64,000 nucleotides of DNA from Anaerosalibacter massiliensis (GCA_000751555.1 CCEZ01000013.1:56183-120182), one strand, 5' to 3'. Positions 45,550 to 57,235 are shown, counted from the first letter of the stretch. Program-made: numbers and translations. Notes: generated by a model from the sequence alone, not told the origin.

Positions 45550-46287
45550 TTAGTAACAAACTTTTTCTAAATATAATCCTTCCGCTGCTGCAGTATGTCC
45601 TGCATTTTTTCTATCCTTAGATTTTAATATATTAGGAATACTATCTGACTCAATTTTTCCTCTTCCAATATCTATCAATGTCCCTACTATAATCCTTACC
45701 ATATTATATAAAAAGCCATCACCATATATTTCAAATTCTATAATATTGTTACAATTAGTTAAAGATATATAATATATATTCCTAATTGTATCTTTAATGC
45801 TGCTGCCTGAAGCCATGAAAGCTGCAAAATCATGTTTGCCAATAAAATAGTCCTTAGCTTTGTCCATGCTTTGAATATTAAGCTTATATGGTATATAATA
45901 GCTATAATTTCTAAAAATAGGACTTTTAACAGGAGCATTGTATATTAGATACTTATACTTTTTTCCTAATGCATCATATCTTGAATGGAAAAATTCTTCT
46001 ACCTCTATTGATTCAACTATAGCAATATCTTCTGGAAGATATCTATTTATAGCATATTTAAATTTTTCTTCTGGAATTCTAGAATTTGTATTAAAATTTG
46101 CTACCTGTCCTCTTCCATGTACTCCCTTATCTGTTCTTCCGGCACCTATTATTGTGACTTTTTCATCTACTACCTTTTCAATAGCATTTTCTATTTCTTC
46201 CTGAATTGTATTATTAGTATTAGCTTGTTTTTGCCAACCAGAATAATTAGTCCCATCATATTCAATTGTTAATTTAATATTTCTCAT
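45550..46287 (-). CDS. truA: tRNA pseudouridine(38-40) synthase
   Basis: 245 residues. The catalytic Asp is in IGAGRTDKGVHGRGQVANF; YDGTNYSGWQKQ at the N-terminus and FLYNMVRIIVGTLIDIGRGK near the end are typical. Modifies uridines in the tRNA anticodon stem. The start is 10 bases after ecfT, within the ecf operon. Confidence 0.98.
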   Translation of the reverse strand: MRNIKLTIEYDGTNYSGWQKQANTNNTIQEEIENAIEKVVDEKVTIIGAGRTDKGVHGRGQVANFNTNSRIPEEKFKYAINRYLPEDIAIVESIEVEEFFHSRYDALGKKYKYLIYNAPVKSPIFRNYSYYIPYKLNIQSMDKAKDYFIGKHDFAAFMASGSSIKDTIRNIYYISLTNCNNIIEFEIYGDGFLYNMVRIIVGTLIDIGRGKIESDSIPNILKSKDRKNAGHTAAAEGLYLEKVCY

Positions 46288-46297
46288 ATTATCCCTC

Positions 46298-47095
46298 TTA
46301 TATATATCTAGTGGAAATTAAAATTCCAAAAAATATAGTCATAATAGTTATGACAATAAAATCTATCTTATCCATCTTTATTTCATTAAGTCTTGTTCTA
46401 TGTTCCCCACCCCTATAGCATCTAGCCTCCATAGCCATAGCAAGTTCATCAGCCCTTCTAAAAGAATTTACAAACAACGGTACTAACAAGGGAACTAAAT
46501 TTTTTGCCCTATTTAATATGTTTCCACTTTCAAAATCTGCTCCTCGAGCCATTTGAGCTTTCATGATTTTATCTGTTTCTTCTAATAGGGTAGGAATAAA
46601 ACGTAGTGCTATAGTCATCATCATAGCCAATTCATGTGCAGGTAGTCCTATTATTTTTAGAGGATTTAATAACTTCTCAATGCCATCTGTCAATGATATA
46701 GGAGATGTAGTCAATGTAAGTAATGAAGTACCCATTATCAAAAATATTAGTCTAAGAGCCATGAATATAGCTTGATATAAGCCTTCTTCTGACACTGTAA
46801 GGGGCCCTATGCTAAATAGTTCTACTCCTTTAGTCATAAATGCATTTATAAAAAAAGTGATTATGATAATAAATCTTAATGGTTTTAATCCTTTAAATAC
46901 ATATTTAAATGGCACTTTTGAAAGTTTTATGACAGTTAATATAAATCCAAGGACTAATAAATATGGATAAAATTTATTTATAAAGAATAAAGAAATTATA
47001 AAAACAAATGTAATTAATATTTTCACTCTTGGATCTAATTTATGGACAATTGTATCTCCTGGAAAATATTGTCCTATGGTTATATCTTTAAGCAT
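46298..47095 (-). CDS. ecfT: Energy-coupling factor transporter transmembrane protein
   Basis: 265 residues with five or six hydrophobic helices. Coupling-helix motifs: [12 protein letters not shown] and [12 protein letters not shown], the two A-R-G/C-R-G sites that contact the ATPases. Shared scaffold of vitamin and metal ECF importers; substrate-binding S subunits are elsewhere. Overlaps the ecfA2 end by eight bases. Confidence 0.97.
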   Translation of the reverse strand: MLKDITIGQYFPGDTIVHKLDPRVKILITFVFIISLFFINKFYPYLLVLGFILTVIKLSKVPFKYVFKGLKPLRFIIIITFFINAFMTKGVELFSIGPLTVSEEGLYQAIFMALRLIFLIMGTSLLTLTTSPISLTDGIEKLLNPLKIIGLPAHELAMMMTIALRFIPTLLEETDKIMKAQMARGADFESGNILNRAKNLVPLLVPLFVNSFRRADELAMAMEARCYRGGEHRTRLNEIKMDKIDFIVITIMTIFFGILISTRYI

Positions 47096-47951
47096 TGTCT
47101 CTTCTCCTTAAATAATTTAATAATTCCTCTTTGGCTTCATCTATAGTCAAAATATCATCTGACACTGAATGACCTTCTGATTTATACTTTTTCATGAAAT
47201 AAGTTACTTGGGGAATACCAAGTCCTAAATCCTCTAATCTTTCCTGATTCTTAAATATTTCTCTAGGGGCTCCTTCCATAGCAATTTTACCTTTATGCAT
47301 TACTACAATTTTATTTACTAGTTTAGCAATATCCTCCATACTATGAGAAACTAATATTATAGTCATATTTTCTTTTTCATATAAATTTTGAATTTCACCT
47401 AGTATTTCATCTCTACCTTTAGGATCAAGTCCTGCAGTAGGCTCATCTAATATTAAAACTTTTGGATTCATTGCTACTACTCCTGCTATAGCTACTCTCC
47501 TTTTCTGTCCTCCACTTAGTTCAAATGGAGATCTATCCTTTATTTTTTCAAAGTCTAATCCTACAAGTTCCATAGCTTTTTTAACTCTACTATCTACTTC
47601 AGTTTCATTTAATCCTAAATTTTTAGGTCCAAATGCTATATCTTTATATACCGTTTCTTCAAAAAGTTGATATTCTGGATATTGAAATACTAGCCCTACC
47701 TCTTGCCTAATTGCTCTTAGTTTAGTTTCTTTTTTAGTTATATCTATCCCATCAATTATGATTCTTCCCTCTGTTGGCCTAATTAAACCATTTAAATGTT
47801 GAACAAGAGTAGATTTGCCAGAGCCAGTATGGCCTATTAAGCCTACAAAGTCTCCCTTTTCTACTTCTAAATTTATATTATCTAAAGCCTTAGTTTCAAA
47901 AGGACTTTCCGGATTATATACATAGCTTAAATTTTCAATCTTAATCATCAT
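47088..47951 (-). CDS. ecfA2: Energy-coupling factor transporter ATP-binding protein EcfA2
   Basis: 287 residues. Walker [11 protein letters not shown]-loop [14 protein letters not shown], signature ELSGGQKRR, Walker [13 protein letters not shown], switch His in VSHSMED. Pairs with EcfA1 on EcfT. Start overlaps the ecfA1 stop by four bases; two adjacent ATGs are possible. Confidence 0.97.
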   Translation of the reverse strand: MMIKIENLSYVYNPESPFETKALDNINLEVEKGDFVGLIGHTGSGKSTLVQHLNGLIRPTEGRIIIDGIDITKKETKLRAIRQEVGLVFQYPEYQLFEETVYKDIAFGPKNLGLNETEVDSRVKKAMELVGLDFEKIKDRSPFELSGGQKRRVAIAGVVAMNPKVLILDEPTAGLDPKGRDEILGEIQNLYEKENMTIILVSHSMEDIAKLVNKIVVMHKGKIAMEGAPREIFKNQERLEDLGLGIPQVTYFMKKYKSEGHSVSDDILTIDEAKEELLNYLRRRDNA

Positions 47952-48778
47952 AATGCCATCACCAATTCTTCAACTGTTAATATATCAGTAGGTAAATCTA
48001 TACCTTCTTTTCTTAATTCATAAGCAAGTTCTGTTACTTGAGGTACATCTAACCCAATTTCTTTCATTTCTTTTACTTTGCTAAAAACTTCTTTTGGAGT
48101 ACCTTGCATAACAATTTCTCCCTTTTCCATAACTACAATCCTATCAGCTTCTACTGCTTCTTCCATATAGTGGGTTATATGTACTATAGTCTTATTTTCT
48201 TCTTTATTCAATTTTTTAATAGTTTTCATAACTTCTTTTCTTCCTATTGGATCCAACATTGCAGTAGGTTCATCTAATATAATGCATTTTGGATTCATAG
48301 CAAGAACTCCAGCTATAGCTATACGCTGTTTCTGACCACCTGAAAGCAAATGTGGTGCATGATTTTTATATTCACTCATTTCTACAATTTCTAAGGATTT
48401 ATCAACTCTTTTTCTTATTTCTCTAGGGTCTACTCCTTGATTTTCAGGTCCAAAAGCTACATCTTCTTCTACAATAGTAGCTACTAGTTGATTGTCTGGA
48501 TTTTGGAATACCATTCCTGCAGTTTGTCTTATATCCCAAAGCTTTTCTTCATCTTTAGTATCCATTCCATTTACAAATACATTTCCACTAGTAGGCAATA
48601 GAAGAGCATTCATTAGCTTAGCTAATGTAGATTTTCCTGAGCCATTATGACCTAGTATAACTAAAAATTCTCCGCTATCTACTGTTAAATTTACATTTTT
48701 AAGAGCTGTGAAACTTTTTTCATCTATGGTTGAATATTTATAAGTAAGATTTTCTATATTTATCATTGTATTCGACAT
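47948..48778 (-). CDS. ecfA1: Energy-coupling factor transporter ATP-binding protein EcfA1
   Basis: 276 residues. Walker [31 protein letters not shown], signature LSGGQKQR, Walker [13 protein letters not shown], His in ITHYMEE. TGAGGGG precedes the ATG. First gene of ecfA1-ecfA2-ecfT-truA, about 125 bases after the rplQ terminator region. Confidence 0.97.
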   Translation of the reverse strand: MSNTMINIENLTYKYSTIDEKSFTALKNVNLTVDSGEFLVILGHNGSGKSTLAKLMNALLLPTSGNVFVNGMDTKDEEKLWDIRQTAGMVFQNPDNQLVATIVEEDVAFGPENQGVDPREIRKRVDKSLEIVEMSEYKNHAPHLLSGGQKQRIAIAGVLAMNPKCIILDEPTAMLDPIGRKEVMKTIKKLNKEENKTIVHITHYMEEAVEADRIVVMEKGEIVMQGTPKEVFSKVKEMKEIGLDVPQVTELAYELRKEGIDLPTDILTVEELVMAL

Positions 48779-48870
48779 TTTTACCCCTCATTTTCAATGT
48801 ATTTCCACTATTAATAATAACATAAGAATTTTTAGGAATCAATGAATTTAGGAAACTTAAATAGTTAAAA

Positions 48871-48896
48871 GGGACTAAGTTATAAAACTTAATCCC
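48871..48896 (-). terminator. Terminator of the S10-spc-alpha operon
   Basis: On the minus strand GGGATTAAGTT pairs with AACTTAGTCCC (one G-U pair) around a four-base loop, then TTTTAACTATTT. Directly after rplQ. Confidence 0.82.
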
Positions 48897-48903
48897 CCAC
48901 TAT

Positions 48904-49245
48904 CTACAACAATTCTATTATCGCCATTTCTGCACCGTCTCCTCTTCGTGGACCCATCTTTAAAACTCTTGTGTATCCACCTTTTCGTTCAGAGTATTTC
49001 GGTGCAATTTCATCAAACAACTTTGTTACTACATCTTCATCATATATATATGCTAAAACTTGCCTTCTCGCATGTAAATCTCCTCTTTTTCCAAGAGTGA
49101 TCATTTTTTCTGCCATTCTTTGCGTCTCTTTTGCTCTAGCATGTGTTGTTTCAATTCTACCATATTTAAATAATTTAGTCACTTGATTTCTTAGCATCGC
49201 TTTTCTGTGATCTGTAGGGCGACTAAGTTTTCTTAATTGAGCCAT
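48904..49245 (-). CDS. rplQ: 50S ribosomal protein L17
   Basis: 113 residues. Begins [20 protein letters not shown] and ends [20 protein letters not shown], both typical. Last gene of the ribosomal superoperon, 25 bases after rpoA. Confidence 0.99.
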   Translation of the reverse strand: MAQLRKLSRPTDHRKAMLRNQVTKLFKYGRIETTHARAKETQRMAEKMITLGKRGDLHARRQVLAYIYDEDVVTKLFDEIAPKYSERKGGYTRVLKMGPRRGDGAEMAIIELL

Positions 49246-49270
49246 TCTCTTATCCCTCCTTCACTCCTAG

Positions 49271-50218
49271 TTATTCATCGCTTTTTCTTAGACTTAATTC
49301 TAATTCAGCTAATTTATTTTTAACTTCTTCAAGGGATTTCTTACCCAGATTTCTTACTTTCATCATATCTTCTTCAGTTCTTTGAGTTAATTCATCTACT
49401 GTATTTATTCCTGCTCTCTTTAGACAATTATAACTTCTTACTGAAAGATCAAGTTCTTCAACAGTCATTTCAAGTACTTTTTCTTTTTTATCTTCTTCTT
49501 TTTCAACCATTATTTCTACATCATTTACATGTTCGGTTAGATCTATGAATAGATTTAGATGTTCAGTAAGTATTTTTGCACCAAGAGATGTAGCTTCATC
49601 TGCCTTCATTGTTCCATTAGTCCAAACTTCTAGTATAAGTTTATCGTAGTCTGTTATCTGTCCAACTCTTGTGTCTTCTACAGTAAAATTAACTTTTTTT
49701 ACTGGAGTAAATAGCGAATCTACTGGAATCATTCCTATTGGCTGGCCTTCTTTTTTATTTCTCTCTGCTGTTACATAGCCTCTACCTTTTACCATTTCTA
49801 ATTCCATATAAAGTTCTCCATCTTCATTTATAGTAGCTATATGAAGATCTTCGTTAAGTATTTCTACATCTGGACCAGTTATTATATCCCCAGCAGTTAT
49901 TTCCATTGGGCCTTCAGCTTCTATTCTCAATGTTACTGGTTCATCAGAATATATTTTAGCTGCAAGATCTTTAATATTTAATATTATTTCTGGAACATCT
50001 TCCAATACTCCTGGAATAGTACTAAATTCGTGGAGAACTCCTTGAATCTTAATTGACGATACAGCTGCACCAGGTAGTGAGGAAAGAAGAACCCTTCTTA
50101 GGCAATTGCCTAATGTGGTTCCATAACCTCTCTCCAATGGCTCTAAGGTAAACTTTCCATAGCTTTCGTCATCACTTAATTCAATAATTTCTATTTTTGG
50201 CTTTTCAATTTCAATCAT
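49271..50218 (-). CDS. rpoA: DNA-directed RNA polymerase subunit alpha
   Basis: 315 residues. N-terminal dimerisation domain with [29 protein letters not shown]-terminal domain with [24 protein letters not shown] and [18 protein letters not shown], which contacts UP elements and activators. The ATG at 50218 was chosen over a TTG six bases upstream by distance from GGAGGG. Confidence 0.99.
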   Translation of the reverse strand: MIEIEKPKIEIIELSDDESYGKFTLEPLERGYGTTLGNCLRRVLLSSLPGAAVSSIKIQGVLHEFSTIPGVLEDVPEIILNIKDLAAKIYSDEPVTLRIEAEGPMEITAGDIITGPDVEILNEDLHIATINEDGELYMELEMVKGRGYVTAERNKKEGQPIGMIPVDSLFTPVKKVNFTVEDTRVGQITDYDKLILEVWTNGTMKADEATSLGAKILTEHLNLFIDLTEHVNDVEIMVEKEEDKKEKVLEMTVEELDLSVRSYNCLKRAGINTVDELTQRTEEDMMKVRNLGKKSLEEVKNKLAELELSLRKSDE

Positions 50219-50287
50219 TAACAATAACCCTCCCCATATTTAAATATTTCAAGATTCCGAGGGCAACTGATTCTAAATAATAAGTCA

Positions 50288-50911
50288 TTATTTGGAATAC
50301 AACTCAACTATTAAGTGTTCTTCGATTGGTAGGTCTACTTCTTCCCTTGATGGTTCAGATACTATTCTACCCTTTAACTCTTCAGGACTTACTTGAATCC
50401 ATTTCACTGTAGTACCTCTGTGTTCTTCTATCATTTCTTTAAATCTAGAACTACTCTTACTTCTTCCTTTTACTTCTATTTCATCCCCTACTTTTACTAA
50501 ATAGGATGGTATATCTACTTTTTTGCCATTTACAGTGAAATGTCCATGAGTAACAAGTTGTCTCGCCTCTGCTCTAGAAGCAGCATAGCCCATTCTATAT
50601 ACTACATTATCAAGTCTTGATTCCAATATTTTAAGCAGATTCTCACCTGTAATTCCCTTCATCTTATCTGCCATATTAAAGTATTTCAGCATTTGTGATT
50701 CTTGTATACCATAATATCTACGAACTTTTTGTTTTTCTCTTAATTGTAATCCATACTCAGTTATTTTTTTCCTTGATTGCCCATGTTGACCAGGAGCATA
50801 ATTTCTTTTTGCTACTGGACATTTATCTGTATAACATTTATCTCCTTTAAGATAAAGTTTTTGTCCTTCTCTACGACATAATCTACAAACAGGACCTGTA
50901 TATCTTGCCAT
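50288..50911 (-). CDS. rpsD: 30S ribosomal protein S4
   Basis: 207 residues. It retains the zinc-type N-terminus with CRLCRREG and CYTDKCP, then an S4 RNA-binding domain ([35 protein letters not shown]). Primary 16S rRNA binder. In the alpha operon between rpsK and rpoA. Confidence 0.99.
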   Translation of the reverse strand: MARYTGPVCRLCRREGQKLYLKGDKCYTDKCPVAKRNYAPGQHGQSRKKITEYGLQLREKQKVRRYYGIQESQMLKYFNMADKMKGITGENLLKILESRLDNVVYRMGYAASRAEARQLVTHGHFTVNGKKVDIPSYLVKVGDEIEVKGRSKSSSRFKEMIEEHRGTTVKWIQVSPEELKGRIVSEPSREEVDLPIEEHLIVELYSK

Positions 50912-50931
50912 TATTTAGCACCTCCTATTAA

Positions 50932-51333
50932 TTAAACTCTTCTACGTTTTGGTGGTCTACAACCATTATGTGGAATAGGTGTTACATCCTTGATTAGATT
51001 AACTTCTAATCCTGTTGCTTGAAGAGAACGAATAGCTGCTTCTCTTCCAGCACCTGGCCCTTTAACATATACTTCTACAGTTTTAAGACCATGTTCCATA
51101 GCTTTCTTTGCTGCTTCTTCAGCTGCTTGTTGTGCTGCAAAAGGAGTAGATTTTTTTGAACCTCTAAACCCTAATTGTCCAGCACTTGCCCAAGATAGAA
51201 CATTTCCTTGAGTGTCTGTAAGTGTTACTACTGTATTATTAAAAGTAGATTGAATATGAGCTTGGCCTCTCTCTATATTCTTACGTTCTTTTTTTCTTCT
51301 TATACGAGTTTTAGCGCCTTTTTTAGTTGCCAT
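50932..51333 (-). CDS. rpsK: 30S ribosomal protein S11
   Basis: 133 residues. [26 protein letters not shown] and the C-terminal [18 protein letters not shown] are diagnostic. Part of the small-subunit platform. Gap of 18 bases to rpsM. Confidence 0.99.
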   Translation of the reverse strand: MATKKGAKTRIRRKKERKNIERGQAHIQSTFNNTVVTLTDTQGNVLSWASAGQLGFRGSKKSTPFAAQQAAEEAAKKAMEHGLKTVEVYVKGPGAGREAAIRSLQATGLEVNLIKDVTPIPHNGCRPPKRRRV

Positions 51334-51351
51334 TTAAAATCCCTCCTTTTC

Positions 51352-51717
51352 CTATCTACTCTTTTTAATTGTAGATTTGTTTGGACCCTTTCTAGTCCTT
51401 GCATTAGTTTTTGTTCTTTGCCCTCTTACTGGCAATCCTCTTTTATGTCTAACACCTCTATAACAATTAATTTCTTTTAATCTCTTAATATTCATTGCTG
51501 TTTCTCTTCTCAAATCACCTTCGACAGCATACTCATCTACAGTACTTCTTAATTTAGCTATTTCTGATTCAGTTAAATCTTTAACTCTAGTATTTCTATC
51601 TACACCTGCTTTTTCCAATATTTCATTGGATCTTGATCTGCCTATACCAAATATATAAGTTAAACCAATTTCTATTCTTTTATCTCTTGGTAGGTCAACA
51701 CCAGCAATTCTAGCCAT
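51352..51717 (-). CDS. rpsM: 30S ribosomal protein S13
   Basis: 121 residues. [25 protein letters not shown] at the start and a basic tail ([21 protein letters not shown]) that approaches tRNA. Follows rpmJ by about 65 bases in the alpha operon. Confidence 0.99.
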   Translation of the reverse strand: MARIAGVDLPRDKRIEIGLTYIFGIGRSRSNEILEKAGVDRNTRVKDLTESEIAKLRSTVDEYAVEGDLRRETAMNIKRLKEINCYRGVRHKRGLPVRGQRTKTNARTRKGPNKSTIKKSR

Positions 51718-51781
51718 TGATCTTTACACCTCCTAATATGCTCTTATAAATATATATCAAAGTTTTACAATATGTTTTAAA

Positions 51782-51895
51782 CTATCCTTGTCTTTGCTTA
51801 TGCTTTGGATTTTGGCAAATAACCATTACTTTCCCTTTTCTTCTTATTACTTTGCATTTTTCACACATCTTCTTAACTGATGGTCTTACCTTCAT
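51782..51895 (-). CDS. rpmJ: 50S ribosomal protein L36
   Basis: 37 residues, [20 protein letters not shown] at the start with the C-x2-C, then C and H zinc ligands (C11, C14, C27, H32). Found by eye between infA and rpsM, its standard place. GGAGGGATTGGA precedes the ATG. Confidence 0.98.
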   Translation of the reverse strand: MKVRPSVKKMCEKCKVIRRKGKVMVICQNPKHKQRQG

Positions 51896-51911
51896 TCCAA
51901 TCCCTCCTATG

Positions 51912-52130
51912 CTACTTTTTTCGCCATGTAATCCTTCCTCTTGTCAAATCATATGGTGACAACTCAACAGTAACTTTATCGCCCGGGAGTATTCTTATAA
52001 AATTCATTCTTAATTTACCAGATATATGTGCAAGTATTTCATGCCCATTTTCTAATTCTACTTTAAAAATAGCATTTGGTAGAGCATCTATTACCGTCCC
52101 CTCTACCTCTATAATATCCTTTTTAGTCAT
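51912..52130 (-). CDS. infA: Translation initiation factor IF-1
   Basis: 72 residues, an S1-type OB fold: [37 protein letters not shown] split across five strands, and the end [13 protein letters not shown]. The ATG at 52130 gives the standard length; AGGAGG lies 12 bases upstream, a slightly long gap. The longer frame beginning with a TTG was rejected. Confidence 0.98.
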   Translation of the reverse strand: MTKKDIIEVEGTVIDALPNAIFKVELENGHEILAHISGKLRMNFIRILPGDKVTVELSPYDLTRGRITWRKK

Positions 52131-52165
52131 TCGGTTATCGAACCTCCTATTCAACAAACCAAAAT

Positions 52166-52447
52166 TTATAATTTCATATTGAAAGGTTCTAATAATTTCC
52201 TTATATAGGCGTTGTTTATTTTGGTTCTATTTTTAACCTTTTCTTTTAGTTCTGGCATTATTGTATTATAAATAATTAAATGTTTAACTTTTTTCTTTTT
52301 AGGATTATCTAATTTCCTAATATCTCCATCTACAATATATACATACTCATCATCAATTATATCCAAAACTAAAAATATATTACCTTTATCTCGACCAGCT
52401 CTTGACTTAACCACTTGACCTATGGTTATGTCGCTAGTTGAATCCAT
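52166..52447 (-). CDS. KOW-domain RNA-binding protein (L14e-like)
   Basis: 93 residues. A KOW motif, [22 protein letters not shown] (about 8-30), resembles archaeal/eukaryotic L14e-type proteins. This small gene is commonly found between adk/map and infA in clostridia and is thought to bind the ribosome or rRNA; function unproven. GAGGTGAAGTGA precedes the ATG. The methionine aminopeptidase gene usual here is absent. Confidence 0.88.
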   Translation of the reverse strand: MDSTSDITIGQVVKSRAGRDKGNIFLVLDIIDDEYVYIVDGDIRKLDNPKKKKVKHLIIYNTIMPELKEKVKNRTKINNAYIRKLLEPFNMKL

Positions 52448-52520
52448 TCACTTCACCTCTTTATGGTGTTTTGTAAACTATCTACCGGTTGGAGAAAGGC
52501 AAAGCCTTTCTCATATATAA

Positions 52521-53162
52521 TTATCCTAAAGATTTAACAATATCTTTAAATACTCCTCCAATACTTTGCTTTCCATCTACACTAAATATTATACCTTTTT
52601 TAGTATAATAATCTATTAATGGGCTAGTTTCTTTTAAATAAACTTCTATACGTCTAGAAACTGTTTCTTCTGTATCATCATCTCTTTGATAAAGTTCGCC
52701 ATCACATATATCACATTTACCTTCTTTTTTTGGAGGGTTAAACTCTATATGATAAGTGGCACCACATTCTTTACAGATTCGTCTTCCTATTGCTCTTTTT
52801 ATTAGTTCGCTACTTTCTACTTCTATATTGATTACATGGTCTAATTTTAATTTCATATTTGCAAGCTCTTCGTCTAATGCTTCCGCTTGATTTACTGTTC
52901 TTGGAAAACCATCTAGAAGAAAACCATTTTTACAATCATCTTCTAATAACCTGTCTTTTACAATAGAAACAACAAGTTCATCTGGAACTAATTGTCCCTT
53001 ATCCATGTACGCCTTTGCTTTTTTTCCAAGGTCCGTACCTTCTTTTATATTAGATCTTAAAATATCTCCCGTAGATATATGGGGAATATTATATTTTTCA
53101 ATAATAGCTGAAGCCTGAGTTCCTTTTCCTGCTCCAGGTGGCCCTAACAAAACCAACCTCAA
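52521..53162 (-). CDS. adk: Adenylate kinase
   Basis: 213 residues starting at TTG 53162, which gives the canonical [17 protein letters not shown] and a proper distance from AGGAG; the ATG nine bases upstream touches that site. Walker [23 protein letters not shown], and a zinc-bearing LID with CKEC and CDIC. Converts AMP and ATP to two ADP. Confidence 0.98.
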   Translation of the reverse strand: MRLVLLGPPGAGKGTQASAIIEKYNIPHISTGDILRSNIKEGTDLGKKAKAYMDKGQLVPDELVVSIVKDRLLEDDCKNGFLLDGFPRTVNQAEALDEELANMKLKLDHVINIEVESSELIKRAIGRRICKECGATYHIEFNPPKKEGKCDICDGELYQRDDDTEETVSRRIEVYLKETSPLIDYYTKKGIIFSVDGKQSIGGVFKDIVKSLG

Positions 53163-53180
53163 GAAAATCATCTCCTAATA

Positions 53181-54455
53181 TTATTTTAAGAATCCTTCAT
53201 AATGTCTCATAAGCATTTGTGCTTCTATTTGTTTTACGGTTTCTAACGCAACTCCTACAACTATAATTAAAGCTGTTCCACCAAAGTTTACATTTAATTT
53301 AAATATAGAAGACAGAATTATTGGCAAAGATGCTATTGCCGCTAAAGATATAGCTCCAACAAATGTAAGTCTTGAAACAACTTTGTTCAAGTATTCGGAT
53401 GTTGGTCTTCCAGGCCTTATTCCTGGAATGAATCCACCATATTGCTGTAAATTCTGTGCATATTCTACTGTATTAAATTGTATTGCAGTGTAGAAATAAG
53501 TAAAGAATATTATAAGAAGAATATTCAATATGGAATATACCCATGCTCCTACTCTTCCACCAGGTGTTAGATACTTAGTTATCCAATCTGATGGTGCTCC
53601 CTTAAAAAATAATGCTAATGTTTGAGGGAATGCCAAAAGGGATGTAGCAAAAATAACTGGTATTACTCCTGCCATTGAAACCTTAATAGGAATATGTGTA
53701 CTTTGTCCTCCATACATTTTCCTTCCAACAACTCTCTTTGCATATTGAACTGGGATTCTTCTTTCTCCTTCTTGCAACACTATAACTACCCCTATAATCA
53801 CTATAGCAAATACTACAAATAGTATTAGCCCAATAATGCTTGCTGATCCAGCTTTATATAAACCTATCATTTTCTTTACTTCACTGGGTATTCTTGAAAT
53901 AATACCTACAAATATAATTAAGGAAATTCCATTTCCTATTCCTTTGTCAGTAATTTGCTCTCCAAGCCACATTAAAAATGCAGTACCTGCTGTTAAAGTA
54001 ATAATTACTATTGCAACAGGTAAAAAACTCTTTGATATTAGAGCATTATTGAAGAAACCAATAGTTATGCCTATTGCTTGAATTAAGGCTAGTATTACTG
54101 TACCATAACGAGTCATTTGTGCTATTTTCTTTCTGCCTTCTTCTCCTTCTTTAGCCATTTCTTCTAATCTAGGAATAGCTATAGTCAAAAGTTGTATAAT
54201 AATTGAGGCAGTTACATATGGATAAATATTTAATGCAAATATACTAAAGTTACTAAAAGTTCCTCCAGCCATCATATCTAAAAAATCTAATACTCCACCT
54301 TGAGATCTTTCAAATATGTCTTTTATTACTGCTTTATCCATTCCAGGTACAGGGATACTAGAACCCAGCCTAAATACTAAAAGCATAAACAAGGTAAATA
54401 TCATTTTCTTTCTAATATCCGGAATTCTCCATGCATTTTTTAGCGTTGAAAGCAT
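53181..54455 (-). CDS. secY: Protein translocase subunit SecY
   Basis: 424 residues with ten transmembrane helices. Typical segments: VFRLGSSIPVPGMD, GIYPYVTASIIIQLL-type helix 2, GERRIPVQYAKRVVGRKMYGG, and RPGRPTSEYLNKVVSRLTFVGA. Forms the membrane channel. Its ATG directly abuts the rplO stop, so translation is coupled. Confidence 0.99.
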   Translation of the reverse strand: MLSTLKNAWRIPDIRKKMIFTLFMLLVFRLGSSIPVPGMDKAVIKDIFERSQGGVLDFLDMMAGGTFSNFSIFALNIYPYVTASIIIQLLTIAIPRLEEMAKEGEEGRKKIAQMTRYGTVILALIQAIGITIGFFNNALISKSFLPVAIVIITLTAGTAFLMWLGEQITDKGIGNGISLIIFVGIISRIPSEVKKMIGLYKAGSASIIGLILFVVFAIVIIGVVIVLQEGERRIPVQYAKRVVGRKMYGGQSTHIPIKVSMAGVIPVIFATSLLAFPQTLALFFKGAPSDWITKYLTPGGRVGAWVYSILNILLIIFFTYFYTAIQFNTVEYAQNLQQYGGFIPGIRPGRPTSEYLNKVVSRLTFVGAISLAAIASLPIILSSIFKLNVNFGGTALIIVVGVALETVKQIEAQMLMRHYEGFLK

Positions 54456-54899
54456 CTAAATCACCTCTACCTTTCCCCCTGCAGCCTCTATTTTTTCAGC
54501 AGCAGATTTGCTAAATTTATGAGCTTTTACGGTAAGTTTCTTCTCTAAATCTCCATCCCCTAATATCTTAACCCCATCATTTAATTTCTTAACTAATCCT
54601 TCGTTTAATAATAACTCTGGTGTTACAACGGTATTTTCATCAAATCTATCTAAATCTCTAATGTTTACAATTGAATATTCTTTTGCAAATACATTTGTAA
54701 ATCCTCTCTTTGGAAGTCTTCTAAATAAAGGCATTTGGCCTCCTTCAAAACCTGGTCTAACTCCACCACCTGAACGAGCATTTTGGCCTTTATGTCCTTT
54801 TCCAGAAGTTTTACCTAGGCCTGAACCAATTCCTCTTCCTACTCTCTTTGTTGCTCTTTTTTTCGCACCTTCACTAGGCTTTAGATCATGTAGTTTCAT
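54456..54899 (-). CDS. rplO: 50S ribosomal protein L15
   Basis: 147 residues. [20 protein letters not shown] start, then the glycine-rich [25 protein letters not shown] region, which threads into rRNA. Start by GAGGAGGTGTACCT; a longer frame was rejected. Confidence 0.99.
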   Translation of the reverse strand: MKLHDLKPSEGAKKRATKRVGRGIGSGLGKTSGKGHKGQNARSGGGVRPGFEGGQMPLFRRLPKRGFTNVFAKEYSIVNIRDLDRFDENTVVTPELLLNEGLVKKLNDGVKILGDGDLEKKLTVKAHKFSKSAAEKIEAAGGKVEVI

Positions 54900-54931
54900 A
54901 GGTACACCTCCTCTTTTATTATCTTCCAATT

Positions 54932-55108
54932 CTATTCTACTACCTCAACCATATGTTTTACTTTTTCAATCATACCTCTTATTTGAGGAGTATCTTCTTT
55001 TTCTACAATTTGACCAATCTTTTTTAGTCCAAGGGCTTCTACTGTCCTTTTTTGGCTTTCAATTTTTCCAATATTGCTTCTAACCAATTTAATTTTAATT
55101 TTAGCCAT
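54932..55108 (-). CDS. rpmD: 50S ribosomal protein L30
   Basis: 58 residues, beginning [20 protein letters not shown] and continuing with [13 protein letters not shown] and a C-terminal MVEVVE. Found by eye in its standard place between rpsE and rplO; AGGGGG precedes the ATG. Confidence 0.98.
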   Translation of the reverse strand: MAKIKIKLVRSNIGKIESQKRTVEALGLKKIGQIVEKEDTPQIRGMIEKVKHMVEVVE

Positions 55109-55120
55109 ATTTAATACCCC

Positions 55121-55627
55121 CTAACCTGTTATTTCATCTATTGATTTTCCTCTTAATTTCGCTACATCTTCCGCTTCTTTAAGTTCTTTTAGCCCTTCCA
55201 TAGTTGCATTTACTATGTTTCTAGGGTTACTAGTACCTAGTGATTTAGTTCTTATGTCTCTAATACCTGCCAACTCACACACAGCACGTACAGCACCACC
55301 AGCAATAACTCCAGTACCTTCTCTTGATGGCTTAAGAAGTACTTTCCCTGCACCAAATTCACCTAATATTTCATGTGGTATTGTAGTTCCTACGAGAGGA
55401 ACTCTTATTATATGTTTACGTGCATCTTGTATAGCTTTTCTTATAGCTTCTGGTACTTCTAGAGCTTTTGCCATTCCGACTCCTACATGACCGTTTTCGT
55501 CTCCAACAACTACTAATGCACTAAATCTAAAGTTTCTACCACCCTTAACTACCTTAGCTACACGATTTATACTTACGACTCTCTCTTTTAAATCTAATTC
55601 ACTTGGTTCAATATATGAACGTTGCAT
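55121..55627 (-). CDS. rpsE: 30S ribosomal protein S5
   Basis: 168 residues. The double-stranded RNA-binding N-terminal domain has [22 protein letters not shown]; the C-terminal part has [22 protein letters not shown]. Involved in decoding accuracy. GAGGGGAATAA lies upstream. Confidence 0.99.
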   Translation of the reverse strand: MQRSYIEPSELDLKERVVSINRVAKVVKGGRNFRFSALVVVGDENGHVGVGMAKALEVPEAIRKAIQDARKHIIRVPLVGTTIPHEILGEFGAGKVLLKPSREGTGVIAGGAVRAVCELAGIRDIRTKSLGTSNPRNIVNATMEGLKELKEAEDVAKLRGKSIDEITG

Positions 55628-55642
55628 TTATTCCCCTCCTTT

Positions 55643-56011
55643 CTAAAATTTCAATCCAGCTTCTCTTGCACTATCTGCAAGTTCTTTTATTCTTCCATGA
55701 TAAATATGGCCGCCTCTATCAAATATTACCTGGCTAATCCCTTTTTCTTGGGCTCTCTTAGCTACTAGTTCACCTACAAGTTTTGCTGCTTCCTTATTGC
55801 TTGTATTGTCTACTTTTTCCTTTATTTCTTTGTCTAATGTTGAAGCTGAAACAATTGTATTGCCTACAGTATCATCTATGACTTGAGCATAAATATGCTC
55901 TAAACTTCTATAGACATTTAATCTTGGTCTTTCAGGAGTACCAGTTAATTTTTGTCTAGTTCTCATATGCCTCTTTTTTCTTTCTTCGTTCTTATTTCTT
56001 TGCTTAAGCAA
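55643..56011 (-). CDS. rplR: 50S ribosomal protein L18
   Basis: 122 residues. [20 protein letters not shown], and the C-terminal [26 protein letters not shown], which binds 5S rRNA. TTG start at 56011 after GGGAG; the family N-terminus fits. Confidence 0.98.
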   Translation of the reverse strand: MLKQRNKNEERKKRHMRTRQKLTGTPERPRLNVYRSLEHIYAQVIDDTVGNTIVSASTLDKEIKEKVDNTSNKEAAKLVGELVAKRAQEKGISQVIFDRGGHIYHGRIKELADSAREAGLKF

Positions 56012-56026
56012 CTATATCACTCCCTT

Positions 56027-56566
56027 CTATTTACCAGTTTTACCAACTTTACGTCTAACCATTTCGCCTTCATATCTTATACCTTTACCTTTATATGGCT
56101 CAGGTTCTCTTAATGATCTAATTACAGCTGCATAGTTTCCTACTTTTTGTTTGTCTATTCCTTTAACTATTATCTTACTTTGTTCTGGTACTTCTACCGT
56201 AATCCCTTCTGGATCTTCCATTTCTATAGGATGGGAATATCCTAAATTTAGTACAAGTTTTTTACCTTGCTTTTGTGCACGATATCCAGTTCCTTGAATT
56301 TCCAATGTCTTGGAAAACTCTCCTACAGCTCCGTCAATCATATTTGATATAAGACTTCTAGTTAATCCATGTAAAGATTTATGTTTTTTGTTTTCACTTG
56401 GACGACTTACTATTATTTTATCTTCTTCTATTTTTATGTCCATTTCTTTGTTCAATTGTTGTTCAATTTTGCCCTTAGGCCCTTTTACTTCAATAAAGTT
56501 ATTATCATCTATTTTAACTTCTACTCCATTTGGAATAGCTATTGGGTTAAATCCTATTCTTGACAT
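56027..56566 (-). CDS. rplF: 50S ribosomal protein L6
   Basis: 179 residues. [16 protein letters not shown] start, two repeated L6 domains, and [22 protein letters not shown] near the end. Sits near the factor-binding site. AGGAGGTGC lies upstream. Confidence 0.99.
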   Translation of the reverse strand: MSRIGFNPIAIPNGVEVKIDDNNFIEVKGPKGKIEQQLNKEMDIKIEEDKIIVSRPSENKKHKSLHGLTRSLISNMIDGAVGEFSKTLEIQGTGYRAQKQGKKLVLNLGYSHPIEMEDPEGITVEVPEQSKIIVKGIDKQKVGNYAAVIRSLREPEPYKGKGIRYEGEMVRRKVGKTGK

Positions 56567-56604
56567 AAGTGCACCTCCTGTCCTTTCAAATTACATATGA
56601 TATA

Positions 56605-57000
56605 TTACCAAACGTAACAAAGAACCTCTCCGCCTACTTTTTCTTTTCTAGCTTCTTTGTCTGCCATAATACCTTTTGAAGTTGAAAGTATCGCTATACC
56701 AAGCCCTCCTAGAACTCTAGGAATTTCATTGTTTTTAACATATACTCTCAAACCAGGTTTAGATATTCTCTTTATTCCGCTAATAACCTTCTCACTATTG
56801 TTTCCATATTTTAACTGAACTCTTATAAGCCCTTGCTTTTCATCATCTATTACATCAAAATTCTTTATAAAACCTTCATTCAATAGTATTTGAGCTATAT
56901 CCTTTTTAATATTTGATGCTGGAATATCTACAGTTTCATGTCTTGCATTGTTGCCATTTCTAATTCTTGTAAGCATATCTGCAATTGGGTCAGTCATCAT
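56605..57000 (-). CDS. rpsH: 30S ribosomal protein S8
   Basis: 131 residues. [20 protein letters not shown] at the start and [28 protein letters not shown] at the end. Central 16S binder. Two adjacent ATGs exist; GGAGGTAGC suits the first. Confidence 0.99.
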   Translation of the reverse strand: MMTDPIADMLTRIRNGNNARHETVDIPASNIKKDIAQILLNEGFIKNFDVIDDEKQGLIRVQLKYGNNSEKVISGIKRISKPGLRVYVKNNEIPRVLGGLGIAILSTSKGIMADKEARKEKVGGEVLCYVW

Positions 57001-57031
57001 AATAAGCTACCTCCTTTCAACACATTACTTA

Positions 57032-57217
57032 CTACCAGCTAGCTTTTTTAACACCAGGAATTTGTCCCTTATATGCTAATTCTCTAAAACAAATACGGCA
57101 AATACCATATTTTCTTAAATACGCATGAGGTCTTCCACAAATTTTACACCTATTATATTCTCTAGTACTAAACTTTTGTTTTCTCTTTTGCTTAGCTACT
57201 TTTGATTTCTTAGCCAA
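57032..57217 (-). CDS. rpsN: 30S ribosomal protein S14, zinc type
   Basis: 61 residues, short zinc-binding form with CKICGRP and [10 protein letters not shown]. The short form is usual in Firmicutes. GGAGGGAGATATTTT upstream. Confidence 0.99.
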   Translation of the reverse strand: MAKKSKVAKQKRKQKFSTREYNRCKICGRPHAYLRKYGICRICFRELAYKGQIPGVKKASW

Positions 57218-57235
57218 AATATCTCCCTCCTTACT

